Shown: one piece after another, positions 37,690-48,591 of the stretch | How the letters are laid out: every line of letters starts with the position of its first letter | How positions within the stretch are numbered: the stretch's first letter is position 1 | Assembly: GCF_963583255.1 (NCBI RefSeq) | Contig: NC_084803.1 | Span: forward strand, 2,067,688 to 2,131,687 | DNA length: 64,000 nt | Reading direction: 5' to 3' | Source of the DNA: Pyrus communis | Taxonomy: Eukaryota; Streptophyta; Magnoliopsida; Rosales; Rosaceae | Program-made: the position numbers and the translations under genes | Notes under the pieces: generated by a model | Database searches by the model: none | The model's input: the letters and a program-made list of their open reading frames with translations, nothing else | What the model was told of the DNA's origin: nothing

Positions 37690-37874
37690 ATGGAAATCAT
37701 GGCCTTGCTGGTCCTCAAGTGAAATCCAGACGAATTTGACCCGATCACCAACGCCTCTGATATCAGCCACTTCGGCTACTTCCAAAGGTCTAGGGTTCAG
37801 GAGTTCATCGTCTTCGTCAGTCGCACTGCCGCCAGAGGCAACCCGCCCCCAGCGCTAGTCCGTCAAGCACGAAG
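37690..37874 (+). pseudogene. Fragment of a YKT6-type R-SNARE (longin domain) gene
   Basis: Reading from the ATG at 37690 gives MEIMALLVLK, then a TGA, then NPDEFDPITNASDISHFGYF continuing to QRSRVQEFIVFVSRT. This closely resembles the N-terminal longin domain of plant YKT61 (MKITALLVLK..., DVSHFGYFQRS, EFVVFVGRT from memory). Further on, a one-base shift restores QR, a TAG, then SVKHE, matching the family's QRQSVQHEE. After that the similarity ends. With two stops and a frameshift and only about 60 of some 200 codons, it cannot make a SNARE. It lies inside a transposon-rich insertion, so capture by a mobile element is a reasonable inference. Confidence 0.8.
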
Positions 37875-38629
37875 GGTCTTTTGGTATCTGACATGAATAT
37901 GAAGAATGGTTTGTGGATAGGACTACAGGGATCGAAACAGTTGGAATTTTTGTCAAACCAAGAGAGATTGAAGGAGGAAAAGGACGGCAGAGCGGGGATT
38001 GAAGCTTGTCAAAGAAGAGAAGGAAAGGAATTCTCTGGATGCGAAGAAGATAAAGAAAAGGAAAAGGAAAGTAGAGAGAGGGGAAGAGAGTAGTCAGCAA
38101 AAAAAAAAAAGTGACATTAATAATAATAAAATACTAATAAATTGATTAGAAAATAACAAAAGGATTATTTGTATATGAAAATAATTTAGTCTGTAGGTTA
38201 GTCTGATACTGTATCAAACGTTTCTTTATTCTTATACTACTTAGTCCATGCGAAGTCAATCCAACTTAGTCTTTGAAGTTAGTCCAGTGCAACAAACGCA
38301 CCCTAAATGACATAGAAGTTGATGATTAGATTATTAAATGTATTTTATTAATTTTTAATTAGTTTAATCATTTATTATAACTAATGTTGAGCTGATTGAT
38401 GCAATTATCTTACTTTTTTCTTTTTTTTCAATCAAGGAAGGTGAATAGATTACTGATTAAATTTTAAATGTCCTTTATTAAATTTTAATTAGTTTAATAA
38501 TTTATTTTATAAAATAATAAAATAATAAAATAATAGTTTAATTTGACATATCGGTTGGGAAATAAAACTTTAAAAGATGTCAAAGTGCCACATAAGCTGT
38601 CAAAAATTTTATATTCAAAATTTTACATC

Positions 38630-39032
38630 TCTTTTGGAGATGGTCTAAGAGCATCTTCAAATGAGAATTCAAATTGCTAACTTGGTAATTTGACATATTG
38701 TTAATATTTTCCTTCCACTCAATATGCCAAAATTTATTGCTTTATTTATGTTGTTTTTAAACAAAAATAATAAAAGTTGGGTTATTGTTGATTTAAAAAT
38801 AATAAAATAATACTTAAATATGCTAGCATTTAAAGTAAGGTAAGTGGAATGTCTTTGAAAATATTAAAAATAAAATTTGAAAGCAGCGTCAAATTTGATA
38901 TCTCTTTGTCCATATCAGCTTAACCTTATTTTTCATATCATCTTTGACATCTCGGTTGAAGTAAATGGTACGTCATTTGTTTCTGTTATATGACCATGTG
39001 GTATTTTTGACATCTCTTTTGGAGATAATCTA
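38630..39032. mobile_element. Possible MITE with AGAGCATCTTCAAATGAGA edge
   Basis: ACATCTCTTTTGGAGATGGT occurs at the left and ACATCTCTTTTGGAGATAAT at the right, with TTGACATCTCGGTTG-like repeats between. The pattern fits one or two overlapping small elements. Exact borders could not be fixed. Confidence 0.35.
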
Positions 39033-40015
39033 AACAAATTATTAGTTTAACCGCTGTAAAATTTAATCCATGGGGTAAGTACATAAACTATTTTAAGGAA
39101 TTTGAGAGACTTGAACACACAAGTATCTGCATATTCTTCGTCTCCGTCCCCCAGCCGCCAATCGACCAACGACGATGCACCCTATTAACATAGGCTCCCA
39201 AAGCAGCATATCAAATTGATCCCAAACACTCCACAAACCCTGGGGGCCCATGAAGAATTTCAATGAGGCTCCTGTAATTCGAGTGAAAGCCCAAAGACTT
39301 TCTAATCGGACCTTAATTTTTAATTTTCACAGAGTATGTACTTTACATTGAACCATGAGTCTCATCATAATAAGTCTCGACTATTAATAATTAGACATCA
39401 AACTTCCAATATACATATATATAGCAATGGGTAGGCGTTGACTGAGATGGGAGACTACATTGCATAGTGGGGCCTTTTTTTTTGTTTTTTTTTTTTCTTT
39501 CGAAGAAGAAGATCAGCTGGTGGACTCCCACATCAATCTACTTTTTTGAGGTTAAGAAGACTTACAAAACATTTCAGCATCTTCTGACCATTATTGTGTG
39601 ATTCATCAGCATCATAAATCAAATACAGAATGTACCATATAAAATACAGACCAAAAGTCGTCTCCAATTACTGAACTTTCCCGTTGTGGTTTGGACAGTT
39701 TTTGGATAGACCAACAGTATAATTAAACTAAAAACTGAAATAATTGGTGGTTGATGCTTCCGCAGCCTCAAAAATGGAGGCTGGAGTTGTCATTCATCTT
39801 TTCAATCATTGACTCGTTATAAGCCAATCCCTTTCCCTATTCGTCGCGTGCTCAAACGACCATATGTCATGTCCTTTTCCCTGTCTTCTGGAATTTTACA
39901 ATTCCCTCGAATAGTGCGAGTTACACAACGAAACATTAAATTATGTTTCAATATAACACACAGCCACGTGGCTGTATAGTGATGTGTATTAATTTCCCAT
40001 TATGATACTATTTAT

Positions 40016-40212
40016 TGGAAAAGGATCCTCCTCCAATCTTTTTTCTAGAGATATGAGAGATTCATAAATTATGTTCATTTAGCATACATTGTGCGGTTAA
40101 AAATTTAAAATTAAATATAAATAGTACTTAATTTATAATGAATGAACATGATTTCTGGATTCCCTGATCCCCAGATCCCTAGGAAAATGATCTGGTGAAT
40201 ATCATTTTCCAT
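40016..40212. mobile_element. MITE family A copy
   Basis: Edges TGGAAAAGGATCCTCCTCC and TGAATATCATTTTCCA are roughly inverted. The core phrase AAATATAAATAGTACTTAAT and the preceding CATACATTGTGCGGTTAAAA are shared with the copies at 16941-17145 and 52566-52790. Confidence 0.6.
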
Positions 40213-40550
40213 ATTTATTGAAGAGAAATGCTAATGGACCTTATTAAAAGTGAGATTCTTGGTTACCTTATGATTTTATTACAAAATTTAATAATGTTGG
40301 CATTGAAATTGTTGTTAAACTATGAGGTGATAGAGACTTAATGAAAAATTTGACTTTTGAAAGAGTTTCCTTAATATTCATCTTTATTGAATAACGAGAT
40401 AAACTTACTTATCTACCATTAAGTCACGTAAAGATATACCTATGAAGATATATACAAGAAATTTTCAATGTATCAACACGTCTACTCATGCACTACAAGT
40501 TACGATTTTATATCAAATTCATCATAACTGCATATTTTTATATTAAATTT

Positions 40551-40680
40551 AGTAAATTGTTATTAACATTTTAAAAATCTCATTCTACATTTCAAAATTT
40601 TTATATTAGGAAAGAAAAATACACTTGTGAGGAATGTAGAAGAAGATTTTTGAAATGTCAAAAACATTTTCCTAAATTTA
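40551..40680. mobile_element. MITE family D copy
   Basis: AAATTGTTATTAACATTTTA and TGTCAAAAACATTTTCC form the ends. Inner arms AATCTCATTCTACATTTC and GAATGTAGAAGAAGATTTTT pair, as in the copies at 21601 and 36278. Confidence 0.6.
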
Positions 40681-42278
40681 TGTGAAATTTCTTGAAATTA
40701 AGTTGAAATCGAGTTTCGTTGGACGAGTTGATCATCGGCGGATATTGTTTAATTTGTTTCACATTGGGTTAACCTAATCAGGCTAATCAAGCTAATGTGG
40801 CTGACATAAGCGCTTCCGTCATCACCTGCCTCGATTACAAACGCACTCAGTCGGCGTGAATCAGTCAACTTTCAAATTGTCAAAAGGCCCCTTTTATTTT
40901 CCCTGTTTTTCTACTTTTACCCCCATTTTGTCTTTTTGTTTATGCATTATAGTTTGAAAGACATTAATCCTACTCAGATTTATAGCTTTAAATTCCCATA
41001 ATACCCTTAACGGTTTCAATTACGCATGAAACTTGGTAGGGCCATCATCGTCTTCTACCACATTAATTTTTTATTTTTCAGGAAGGTTGCACGAACGTGT
41101 TCATGGAGAAGGGCCATTCACAGTCAAAGTCAACAAAGAAATGGAAAGCGACTTGGGGAGGGTCCCCTTGCTCTCCTCTAGAATTGTCGAAAGACCAAAT
41201 TATCCTCGGAATTATGTGGATTTTATTTTCCGTCGCAACTAATATTATCTTTCCAATTGACTATTTAGATTAAATTATAGTTTTGACTTGTAAAGTAAGA
41301 AGTTTTAGGTTTAATTATTACTAAAGTTAAATTTGAACTTTATTATTGCTAGCTTATTGTGAGGCTGAACCCATCATCTTTCCTTAATGTAGATAATATC
41401 GTTTGTTAAAAAAAATTAACACAATAGAAAATTAAAATGAACTTTTTCTAGCATAAGTTATTAAAAGAATTTACTCACGTCATGCAAATCCTAAACTTGA
41501 TCCTCTCTCTTTAGTATACGTGAATTAATAGTAGCAATATATAATATATTAAAAAAAATTCAAAAAAGAATGCCTCTAGCAAAATTCGAGCTCACGCAAA
41601 AGTATAAAACCATCAAACATGTTTGATGAATCCAAAAAATAAATTTAAAAAATGTTGAAAATTAAAAAGGTAAAATAAGATAAGAAGATAATGATTTACT
41701 CAAATATTCGAAAAAATAGAGATTAACCACATCCTTCCTTTGTGAGTAGATTATTTTACCAATTTAATTTTTCACTTTTTGTTTAAATCATTATTATCTA
41801 ATGGTAAAATCCGATGCCGTATAAAGATGTGTCACAATTCACAGAAAGGAGACAACAAAGGCACAATCGTAAATAAGGAAAGAAGCGAAGACCATTTTCG
41901 TCTACAAAACCAGCCGCCGTTCTAATAAAACCTATTATTTGTCCCAATTGCAGCCCACTCTGCGATTTTCTGGCGATTCCAAATCCAACTGCTCGTGACT
42001 CGTGAGTCGTGACTCGCGAGCTTCACTCGCTCCCTCTCTCACTCTCTCTCTCTCCGGCAAACCACCTCCGAGCTTCCCCCACAGACCCTAATTTTCCCAA
42101 TCCCCAATTCCCTCCTATTCTGTAACCCCACCTTTCAATTCAACCTTCCCGCCGCCGATTCACCGTCGTCAACCTCCGCAATGGCATTTATCGCTTGCTA
42201 GGGTTTCCTAGATCGATCCGGTCACTCTCCGACAGCGCACTGCACCCCTACCTCACCAACCTAATCAAATTCGTACTT

Positions 42279-44148
42279 ATGGCTATCCGCGTAACCCTCA
42301 GCTTTTCCGGCTATGTGGCCCAAAACTTAGCATCCTCTGCAAGCCTCCGCGCGGGGAACTGCCGAGGATTTCAGGAATGCTGGGTTCGGTCTCGGGTATT
42401 CGGATCCAACCAGAAGCCCGATCGCGACCCCTCCGTCCCCGTCCGCAATTACCAGACCCAATTCTCCCGCTCGAAGCCTTCATCGGCTGCCGTTAAGCCC
42501 TTGTCGTCGTTGTACACCGCTCTCGCTGAGGAGATTCTGGGCGAGAGCTGCAAGAGCCCGATCGTGCTGGGCTTGATCTCGCTTCTGAAGTCAACGGCTA
42601 TCGCCACCGGCATCTCTTTTGCTCCGGCCTCTTTGGAGATTTCGCCGTTTAAATCCGGTTCGGTCATGCCCTTTTTACAGGTCTCAAAGTGGTTGCCCTG
42701 CAACGAGTCCGCCCCGGTGTCGATAATGAAGGAAGTGGATAAAGGTGGAACGTTGTGTGTCGATGAGGTTGCAGAAGCCTCGCTGCTGGCTAAGAAAGAC
42801 TTGGGCAGGACTGGGTTTTTGTCGCGGTTGTTGAATTGTTGCTCGGAGGACGCTAAGGCTGTGTTCACTGCTGTTACAGTCAGTGTATTGTTTAAGTCCT
42901 TCTTGGCTGAGCCCCGATCAATTCCCTCCACTTCAATGTACCCTACTCTCGATGTCGGCGATCGCGTTTTGGCGGAGAAGGTAAGCCATTGTTAGAATTT
43001 TTGCCGTGTTTGATTAGTCCAATGTTGGCAATTTGATTGATTGATAGTTATTTTAGTATTGGTTAGTACAAGTAAGAACTGTGAATTTGAATTGGGATAT
43101 GGAAATTTAGGCTTGCAAGCGTTACTTGGTGAATTGAAATGTGGATAATTTTCTTCTGTTGGTGTTTGAAATTGATTTCGCCTAGTGTCCCTCATGCATT
43201 ATATTCTCAAGCGGAAGATAGTTCAGCTGATATCTTTTCTTCTTATGATGAATCAGGTTTCATATTTCTTTAAAAACCCCGAGGTTTCAGATATAGTAAT
43301 TTTCAAGGCACCCCCAATCTTACAGGTAATGTATATAACTAAGTTTTGTAAGAATTTTCGATTACCCTCAGTTACATTTTGTAATAAATTTTTGCAAGCG
43401 GTGCTGACATTTTCTTCTTCTGTTTTGTTGTGTACTGTGTAGGAAATCGGTTATAACTCAACCGATGTATTCATCAAAAGAATTGTAGCTAAGGCTGGAG
43501 ATTGTGTTGAGGTATTATTCTCATTAATCTTCGCAGTTCAAGGTTATAGGTTTATAGCTCAGGCAGTGTGTTCAAAGAATGGAAAAATTATATGCCATGA
43601 CTTTTGACATGTTATTTGCTTGGATTTCTATTGAACAGGTCCGCGATGGGAAATTGCTGATCAATGGTCTTGTTCAGAACGAAAATTACATATTGGAGCC
43701 GCTCGATTATGAAATGGATCCAGTGGTAGGCGTCCTCTTCTGGCTTCTCATTCATTTCCTTTCCTTCAGTTGATTTGCATATAGAGAGATATTGACGATT
43801 GCTTACAAGATTGTTACCTGCTTGCTTGATGTTGCAGCTTATTCCAGAAGGTTCTGTCTTCGTAATGGGAGATAATCGCAACAACAGCTTTGACTCTCAT
43901 AATTGGTAAGTACTTAGTATTGCACATGAAGATCATAATCCTTCAAACTGAATTGTTATATCCTCTTAACCAAAAAAAGAATTAGCACATGCCTGATATG
44001 TTGATGTTGTTTACTTCTTGTTTTCAGGGGCCCGCTTCCTGTCAAAAACATTCTTGGCAGATCAGTATTTCGCTATTGGCCTCCCTCCAAGGTGTCCAAC
44101 ACCATGTTTGAACCACAAGGACCAAGTAATGCCGTTGCGATTTCTTGA
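42279..44148 (+). CDS. TPP: Thylakoidal processing peptidase (plastid type I signal peptidase)
   Basis: A membrane serine protease that removes thylakoid-transfer signals from lumenal proteins. Six exons: 42279-42980, 43257-43325, 43443-43511, 43639-43725, 43838-43905 and 44028-44148, giving 371 residues. [20 protein letters not shown] matches the start of Arabidopsis TPP1/TPP2 (from memory) and fits a plastid transit peptide; the frame is open upstream but less conserved. A membrane segment precedes the catalytic part ([20 protein letters not shown]). The nucleophile is the Ser of [10 protein letters not shown], residue 219; the general-base Lys is in [11 protein letters not shown], residue 269. 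Further family boxes are [13 protein letters not shown] and the Gly-Asp-Asn box [20 protein letters not shown]. All catalytic residues are present. A 58-base tandem duplication lies just after the stop codon. Confidence 0.94.
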
Positions 44149-45493
44149 CCAGTTGCCCTGTGTTTGCAGGAAGGAGTACCTCAAAATACATTCTTATTCT
44201 TTTTATCAAGATAGTGAGTGTTTGCAGGAAGGAGTACCTCAAAATACATTCTTATTCTTTTTATCAAGATAGTGAATTTATTTTCACCACTCTTTTGGCT
44301 CGTTTTCGAGCACTTTGAACATGCTTCGGATGGATTAACTTATCCATCAATCTGAATCTTGTATGAAATTTAATCTTACTCTAAACAAGAGTGGCGAGGA
44401 AAAGAAAGAAAGGTGGAGCTAAAGTTTCCATTTTGTATGATTCATCAAATTATTTTGTTCTTATGTGTTGTGGGAGGTTCAGCTGCCATACATGAGGTTT
44501 CAGCACCTGTGAGGAACCAAACATCCGAAGGACGGAGAAGATTTATCTGGAAATACAGCACCTCTCGAGCCGGATGCAGGTCTGATCGCCTTAGATGCCG
44601 ATGGATGTTATTCTCATTGTACGATACAATGAGACGGAGACGGTTAACGGATGTTCGCCGCAGATGGTTCTTTGCGGTAATGCTGAAAGCTAGCCCATGA
44701 ATGAAACTTGGCCCCCCGTCTTAACTGTTGCCTGTAGGCTTTAGGCTTTGCTTGCTTCCTTTGAAGCACATCTCTGTAAAATGACGTCTTTGGAGTTTTT
44801 CTGTTCCATTTTATAAGACGCATTCTTCTTCTGGGTAAATCGTTTTTCGTTAATAATTCAAATCAAACTCTGCTCGTGATTTGAATTATTTCACTTCAAG
44901 TCAGCCCAACTTAACTTCAACTTATAATTCAATATTATAGTTTTTTAACCCTTTTTGTTTGAGCATTGAAAAGATTCTAATCTAGTTATGGAATTCTTGT
45001 CGATATGTCACCGACAAAAAGACATCATGTTTACTATTGAAGAATGAACCGTTTGATAGAGAATGGATAAGTTATGAAATAAAAATTATTTGATAATCAT
45101 TTCGCTTATTGAGTCAAAAAATTTATTAAACAGTTAGAAGGCTTATCAAGTTCAAATTTTATCCCTGCTTAATAAAAATAAATAAAAGATAGTGCTATTC
45201 TTGTTAATTATTCGTCATTGATTTTTTTTCTATTCATTCAATTTGATGACCAAAAATTAATATAAGTATGTTACACGTGAACATATGTGCATGGATAACA
45301 TTACCCAAAATAAAACTAATAATAGCAACCAAATGAAAAAAGAAAGTGACAGATAATAAATGGAACCGTCTGATCATCATTGGAACCCAAAACGCAAACA
45401 CGGCGGTGGTGGTGGGTCAGCTGGTGAGAGAGTGGCACGCGATCCCTTCGGCTTAAGTCCGTCGTTGACGAATCAATACATACACAAAAGACG
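44149..45493. other. 3' flank of the signal peptidase gene and spacer
   Basis: The probable 3' UTR contains the 58-base duplication (44161-44276). A 95-residue frame at 44413-44700 has no recognised homology and lies where UTR is expected. The rest is AT-rich, ending in the leader of the TIN1-like gene. Confidence 0.5.
44161..44276. repeat. 58-bp tandem duplication in the 3' UTR
   Basis: The unit starting TGTTTGCAGGAAGGAGTACC and ending TATCAAGATAGTGA occurs at 44161-44218 and again at 44219-44276 with no differences seen except at the last base, so the duplication is recent. Confidence 0.9.
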
Positions 45494-47145
45494 ATGAGGA
45501 CCGGCGGCGCCACCGTCTCCCTCCTCCTCCTCCTCTACCTTCAGTATCCACTTCAATTCATTCTCGCTTTCAATTCTTCCTTTCTCAACGACGACACCCA
45601 AATCCTGCAGGTACTGTCTCTCTCTCCCTCTATCTCTCTCTCCGCTCGATCTCGTCTCTCTCTCTCTCTCTCTCTGTGACTATTAATTTCTACTTTTCTT
45701 TTCCATTTTTGTGAAATTTGAAGGACGTGTTGAAGCAAATCTCGGCCAAGCACAAGTGGGATTTGCAGGACGTCAGGGTCTCGAGGCTGGATGTGGACAG
45801 GGTCCGATTCGGGAGCGCCCAGCGGTACGAATTTCGGGTCGGATTCGGGAAGATCCACGTTGGCGTCTTGTTCTCGGACGACGTTGCCTCCTGGAACAAG
45901 TTCAGGAAACCCAGAACGCATTTGAGCTCTCTCGTTCAGGACCTCAGCTCCATGGCGGTTGTCGATACCTTCGAATTGGAGGGTCCGTTTGAGTTGCGGG
46001 TCGGCGGCGCTCACGAGCTCTCGCTTTCATTGCCGGTACGCTCAAATTACGGAATTCAACGCTTAATTGAACTTGAATTTCAGAATTCTGTTAATTTTCT
46101 TGATTGGTTCCCATCAGTTTACAAATGATTGGATCAAAAGTAGGACTTTTTTTCACTAAATTGTCACTAAACCGGCACTAAACGAACACAGAAAAACTTG
46201 TTTATTTGGGCTGTTTATTGAACCATGTATTGAGAATTCGAAGAAAGTTCTATTTGTGCATATTTCACAAGTGTTTCAGAAGTGTTGTTGATTAGTGCTC
46301 ACTTGTTGCTCGTTTGGAGTTTTCGGACAATTTCATACACAAATAGCTCGAGCAATTTAGGCAGCGTTGAACACATTATTTGCGTTTATATATTGTAGAT
46401 GAACGCTACATATAGTGGGTTGAAAAGGATTCTTGTTGGTGAAGGCATAACTGTGGAGGTAAGCAGAGCGATCGAAGTCTCCGTGTTTCATGCATCTGAT
46501 CTTGGTTTATCAGCAAATGGCAGTGGTACTGCTAAGAAGGAGAGAAGTGAGTTTTGGCCCATTGGGCATTCGTACTGTGCACCATTAGTTCCAATTCGTG
46601 TTTTAGGGCCGGCAAAGTTGGTTGCATACAAGACTCGAAATCATAATGCTCACATTGAAACTAATTTTATATCCAAGGAGATAGTTGAATTGTTGGCAGA
46701 GAAGTGCTACAGAAGTCAAGCATACAAGAAGCGGCCTTGCCCCATTGGTTCTTTAAGTTTGAGGATCTCCATGCTGGAAAGGATTTGGAAAGGCTTTCTT
46801 GGGGATAGAATGCGCCAAAACCGTTCGTCGGGATTTGTTGAAGGAAAAATCAAAGCCTCAACTATGGTCCGCTTCAAGGTTGAGCTGGAAAGGGATTTTC
46901 GGAGGATTGGTGCGCTCCATGACAAGGAAAGGTGGAGAACTAGGCCAGCCGTTGAACGGGTTGGGTTTGAAGTTTTGGCGAGAGTTGAGTTAGAGAGGGT
47001 TAAGCCTCTCTTTGTTAAAAAGATTAGGCCCTTTGTTGTAGCCGATTCAGTTGCATGGAGTAGTTTGACGTCAAATATTTCCTTTACCAAGTCCGGACCT
47101 TTCCTTGTCCCTCCAGAGGCGTTAACACTGGATGTGAAGTGGTAG
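45494..47145 (+). CDS. TIN1: TUNICAMYCIN-INDUCED 1 (TIN1)-like ER protein
   Basis: A plant-specific protein of 391 residues in three exons: 45494-45610, 45724-46035 and 46399-47145, with GT-AG borders and complete codons at each junction. The N-terminus has a clear signal peptide (Leu-rich core near residues 9-25) followed by a soluble region with no further membrane segment. Conserved-looking parts include ILQ-DVLKQISAKHKWDLQDVR, the GPFELRV segment, GLKRILVGEGITVEV and the Cys-containing LLAEKCYRSQAYKKRPCPIG. This pattern matches Arabidopsis At5g64510 (TIN1), an ER-localised protein induced by ER stress; the biochemical role is unknown. Recognition is from memory of one homolog, so the symbol is tentative. 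A CT-rich microsatellite begins intron 1 at 45616-45676. Confidence 0.78.
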
Positions 47146-48591
47146 AGTAAACTTGTTGTAAAGTATTCTTGTTTGAGAATGTTTTGCAGATTAAGGCAAC
47201 AATGCGTTGTTTGTGCCCTTGCTCTTCTTCGATATGATGGATGAAACAGTACATGTCAATTGTTAGGTAACACGCTCGATTGCTCCTGTAAATAAATTGT
47301 TAATTAAGAACAAACGTTATACATATTGATGACTTGATACTATTATCATCTTATTTTGCTTTCGAATATATAATCTGATAGAGTCAGGATTTTTGCTGGA
47401 CTGTTGCCTCTCCGATCGCTTGAGTCTCATTTTCATTGCATAATCTTTTTCCTTTATGAGTTTTCGGTTTCGGTTTCAGTTTTGGTGGAGACTGACACCA
47501 TATATGTTTGCATGAGAATGGCTAGTCTAGAATAATAAGCAACTATAATAGGGAAATGATTCCCGCACTTTGGAGAAGTTTTCTCCGGAGTGCGGAAATC
47601 ATTTTCCCTTATCGTATTGCCCTTCATTTTTAAGTTTGATATCATGTATTCGTGTGTTATAAAATGCGTTGTTTTCGTAAGATGGGTTCTCTTAATAATG
47701 TAGATGATTATTGCTTTTCATTACAATATATACTAATCAACCCTTTAATCCTAGCAAACCCTAATTAGGCTTTAACCATTTCGACCTTCCCATTGTAATC
47801 ACCTTTCTTAACCACTTCCACCTTTTTGTACTTGTACCAAGGTGCACTTCATTTTTAACTGAACTATTTCTTCAACGTGTGTGACTGTGCTTAGTAGAAT
47901 CGCTTTTGGTTATATACAAACGTTTTCATTCTAAAAGCACTTCAAAACAAGTCTTTCAGTAGTTTCGTATTTCAAATTGAACTCGAGTAAATTTGTAAGC
48001 ATAGACAACCTCAATGTACCTGAATTGATCTGTTCTCTGAACAATTTCATGTTCTTCACCTGCTTCTTCGTCATGGATCTCATGCAACTCCTCGTTATTC
48101 TCAGGAAATCGAAGTTTTCAGTTTTCTGATGGCAACCACACAAACCTAAACAGGAAACAATCAAGAACAAAATTAATCAACGTCTAATTAAGCATTTACG
48201 ACAAAAAGCACCTGCCTCCTAACTCAGACGCTGTTATTTTCTTTAAATATTACCGTTTGACACGTCTGCATAAATCTGAGATTAATTACCTGTAGGATAC
48301 ATAAGAGGGGCCTGATCCAAACCACAAAAGTAACACAAAAAATAAGGCCCAATATAGCGAATTTTTTACGCGGCTAAGCCCAATACAGCTCACTTCTTAC
48401 GAGGTCGTTGCGATCCGCGCGAATCCAACTGCTCCCTCTACTGTCTTCTTCCCCCACTTGGCTTCGCATCGATTCGTTTGAACCTGAAACCGACCACCGA
48501 CACCGACTTTCCGAAACCTTAGTCCTTACGTCTCGTATAACCCCGAAACGAACTTCCGAACAATCTTCTCGCTGCCGGAAGCACGGCAAAC
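47146..48591. other. Spacer between TIN1-like and serpin genes
   Basis: It holds the 3' UTR of the TIN1-like gene, a near-perfect short hairpin (47548-47611) and, at 48360-48591, the GC-richer promoter and leader of the serpin gene. No gene was recognised. Confidence 0.5.
47548..47611. repeat. Short near-perfect hairpin
   Basis: The arm AGGGAAATGATTCCCGCACT and the reverse arm AGTGCGGAAATCATTTTCCCT, continuing with TTGGAGAA against TTCTCCGG, pair over about 30 bases with a loop of a few bases. It may be a solo small MITE or a transcribed hairpin. Confidence 0.7.

Larger units (their letters stand above)
37875..42278. other. Intergenic, transposon-rich
   Basis: To about 38300 this is the remainder of the insertion carrying the YKT6 fragment; its right edge reads GTCCAGTGCAACAAACGCAC. 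AT-rich sequence with repeated TTTGACATCTC-TTTTGGAGAT phrases (38630-39030) looks like another MITE. Family A and D MITEs lie at 40016-40212 and 40551-40680. The final 200 bases are the CT-rich leader of the signal peptidase gene. No gene is supported; a frame at 41033-41242 is short and unrecognised. Confidence 0.55.

Noticed and set aside
42195..42278. An upstream start for the signal peptidase
   Set aside because: Extending the frame to 42195 adds residues with no similarity to the family and uses a non-ATG codon; MAIRV at 42279 matches known plant starts.
44413..44700. A 95-residue frame downstream of the signal peptidase
   Set aside because: It lies in the expected 3' UTR, has no homology I recognise and no splice or start context supporting it.
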